This document shows, piece by piece, positions 13,806 through 14,854 of a DNA stretch of 14,854 nt (its first letter is position 1; every line of letters begins with the position of its first letter). The notes beneath the pieces are model-generated. The model saw nothing but the letters and a program-made list of their open reading frames with translations. It ran no database searches and was not told the origin of the DNA. The stretch lies in the NCBI GenBank assembly GCA_004376435.1, contig SOJS01000042.1:1-14854 (forward strand), read 5' to 3'. This DNA is from Dehalococcoidia bacterium. GTDB taxonomy: Bacteria > Chloroflexota > Dehalococcoidia > Dehalococcoidales > JAUVZE01. Both the position numbers and the translations under genes were made by a program.

Positions 13806-13834
13806 TTGACCTGGGGTGGCAGATTTGATAAGCT
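13806..13834 (+). promoter_or_regulatory. Possible promoter of the atp operon
   Basis: TTGACC (13806-13811, one base off consensus) is followed after 17 bp by a poor -10 match TAAGCT (13829-13834). Position suits a start about 20 bases before the atpZ ATG. Support is moderate because of the weak -10. Confidence 0.35.
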
Positions 13835-13862
13835 ACTCACGGCTAGGAATGTTGAGGTCGGT

Positions 13863-14087
13863 ATGCGTAGGTGGGTAGTGGCGCTGAGACTGACCGGGGT
13901 GGGGTTTTTCATTGGTGGTTCTATTTTGCTGGGTGTAGTTGCTGGTCTGTGGTTTGACAGCTGGCTGAATAGTGAACCGGCCGGGATGATAATCGGCTTA
14001 CTCCTGGGATTAGTGGTCGCCTTTTATGGTGTTTACCGGATGCTTTTGCCTCTCTTGAGCAACAAACAGGACAAGGAGAATGGCTAG
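13863..14087 (+). CDS. atpZ: AtpZ/AtpI-family ATP synthase accessory membrane protein
   Basis: This is a small membrane protein of 74 residues encoded at the head of F1Fo-ATP synthase operons. Relatives are linked to c-ring assembly or Mg2+/Ca2+ handling. Two hydrophobic hairpin helices are seen: about 8-29 (TGVGFFIGGSILLGVVAGLWF) and about 39-61 (AGMIIGLLLGLVVAFYGVYRML). They are separated by a short polar turn DSWLNSEP, as in the ATPase_gene1 family. ATG 13863 has gaggt at 13854-13858 and gives the family length. The in-frame GTG at 13776 would add 29 unrelated residues and overlap the promoter and hairpin zone. Its stop codon shares one base with the atpB start. AtpI is an alternative name; the two families are often confused. 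Confidence 0.8.
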   Translation: MRRWVVALRLTGVGFFIGGSILLGVVAGLWFDSWLNSEPAGMIIGLLLGLVVAFYGVYRMLLPLLSNKQDKENG

Positions 14088-14854
14088 TGCCGAAACGGGG
14101 CTTTCTCGGGCTTTCATTGCCTATTCTGGTCGGGGTTCTGCTGGTAGTCATTATACTCTCTGTTGTTAGCCTGCTTAGTGGTGCTCTGGGCAGTAGCCTC
14201 TTTGGTGATATCGGGCTGCCTAGTTGGCTTATTGTTCCCCAGCCGGAGCCTGAGCTTCCCGCCGAAGAAGTCATTCACCTGTTCCACACTGACTTCCTGA
14301 ACATTGGCAGCGTTGGTATTACCAACAGTATTATTGCTGCCTGGCTGAGTATAATTGTTCTGGTTGGCATTGCCTATGCCGTTAGCCGCCGCATAAAACC
14401 TGTCCCCAACCGGCTACAGAGCCTGGTGGAAGCCGCCCTTGGCTGGCTGCTTAAATTCTGCCAGGATGTTGCCGGCGAGAAAAATGGGCGCCGCTTCTTT
14501 CCGGTAGTAACCACTATCTTCCTCTTTGTTATCATGAATGCCTGGCTGAGCCTGCTGCCTGGCTTTGGCTCAATACTTATCACCAACGCCGAGGGCGAGA
14601 CAGTCCATCTACTGCGCGGTGCCAATACCGATATTAATATGCCGCTGGCGCTGGCGTTTATCTCCTTTTTCTTTGTTGAGTACTGGGGCATAAAATCGCT
14701 TGGTGGCCGCCGTTACCTGACGAAGTTTTTTAATGTCGGTCAGTTTTTCAAAAGTATTGGCCAGCTACTGAAAGGCAAACTGCGGGCGGGGATGAGCGGG
14801 CTCTTTTCTGGAGCCATTGATATTTTCGTTGGTCTTCTGGAGTTATTGAGTGAG
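14087..14854 (+). CDS. atpB: ATP synthase Fo subunit a (3' end outside window)
   Basis: Subunit a forms the proton or sodium half-channels beside the c-ring. The frame starts at GTG 14087, overlapping the atpZ stop by one base. It has Shine-Dalgarno aaggag 8 bp upstream (14073-14078) and stays open to the window end (256 codons). Visible parts include a hydrophobic segment near 9-31, then VIHLFHTDFLNIGSVGITNSIIAAW leading into the next helix (about 78-99). These are followed by RRIKPVPNRLQSLVEAALGWL, PVVTTIFLFVIMNAWLSLLPG (about 139-159), and DINMPLALAFISFFFVEYWGI (about 182-202). All match subunit a. The essential channel arginine and the last helices lie beyond the window, so coupling ion and completeness cannot be judged. 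No frame damage is seen. Confidence 0.93.
   Translation, partial: MPKRGFLGLSLPILVGVLLVVIILSVVSLLSGALGSSLFGDIGLPSWLIVPQPEPELPAEEVIHLFHTDFLNIGSVGITNSIIAAWLSIIVLVGIAYAVSRRIKPVPNRLQSLVEAALGWLLKFCQDVAGEKNGRRFFPVVTTIFLFVIMNAWLSLLPGFGSILITNAEGETVHLLRGANTDINMPLALAFISFFFVEYWGIKSLGGRRYLTKFFNVGQFFKSIGQLLKGKLRAGMSGLFSGAIDIFVGLLELLSE

Noticed and set aside
13776..13862. Extended AtpZ start at GTG 13776
   Set aside because: The extra 29 residues match nothing in the family and overlap the promoter candidate. ATG 13863 has its own ribosome binding site.
14374..14691. Minus-strand frame of 105 codons at the right end
   Set aside because: It is antisense to atpB, which is clearly recognisable on the plus strand but lacks a stop within the window.

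Overview
This window looks like chromosomal backbone from an anaerobic Chloroflexota bacterium, most likely of class Dehalococcoidia. The basis is the gene set and order: a leftward run of PEP synthase, dGTPase-like HD hydrolase, DNA primase and primary sigma factor, next to a rightward bifunctional-nuclease gene and the start of an F1Fo-ATP synthase operon. I recall this neighbourhood from Dehalococcoides-type genomes, but no search was run. Base composition is moderate, start codons are ATG or GTG, and Shine-Dalgarno sites are mostly clear.

Layout. Positions 1-2983 hold a rightward operon: two tandem, overlapping paralogous MFS transporter genes (the first cut by the window edge) and a small HD-domain hydrolase. 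It converges, with 2 bp between stop codons, on a leftward sbcC gene (2986-5556). Positions 5557-5954 have no gene. They carry two inverted copies of a composite, hairpin-rich repeat and a good sigma70-type promoter. That promoter fires into a 5'-terminal fragment of ffh (SRP GTPase), which breaks off at the rpoD stop codon. Leftward from there come rpoD (6124-7671) and dnaG (7675-9441), a third repeat copy (9452-9616), dgt (9655-10710) and ppsA (10703-12961). A divergent promoter region (about 13032-13107) separates ppsA from a rightward bifunctional nuclease gene (13143-13697). A GC-rich hairpin and a probable promoter then precede atpZ/atpI (13863-14087) and atpB (14087-14854, running off the end).

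How the genes fit together. dnaG-rpoD is the core of the classical macromolecular-synthesis operon (replication priming and housekeeping transcription). ppsA-dgt overlap and are probably co-transcribed, linking gluconeogenic PEP formation with a nucleotide hydrolase. atpZ-atpB opens the ATP synthase operon. The MFS pair with the HD protein forms a separate accessory operon of unknown substrate.

The most unusual parts are the truncated ffh copy, which keeps a promoter placed for a leaderless transcript, and the three-copy composite palindromic repeat. Repeat copies in opposite orientation bracket the ffh'-rpoD-dnaG block, which suggests a past rearrangement. I saw no CRISPR array, tRNA, rRNA, insertion sequence, phage gene or recognisable defence system, and nothing that I would call a new multi-gene system.
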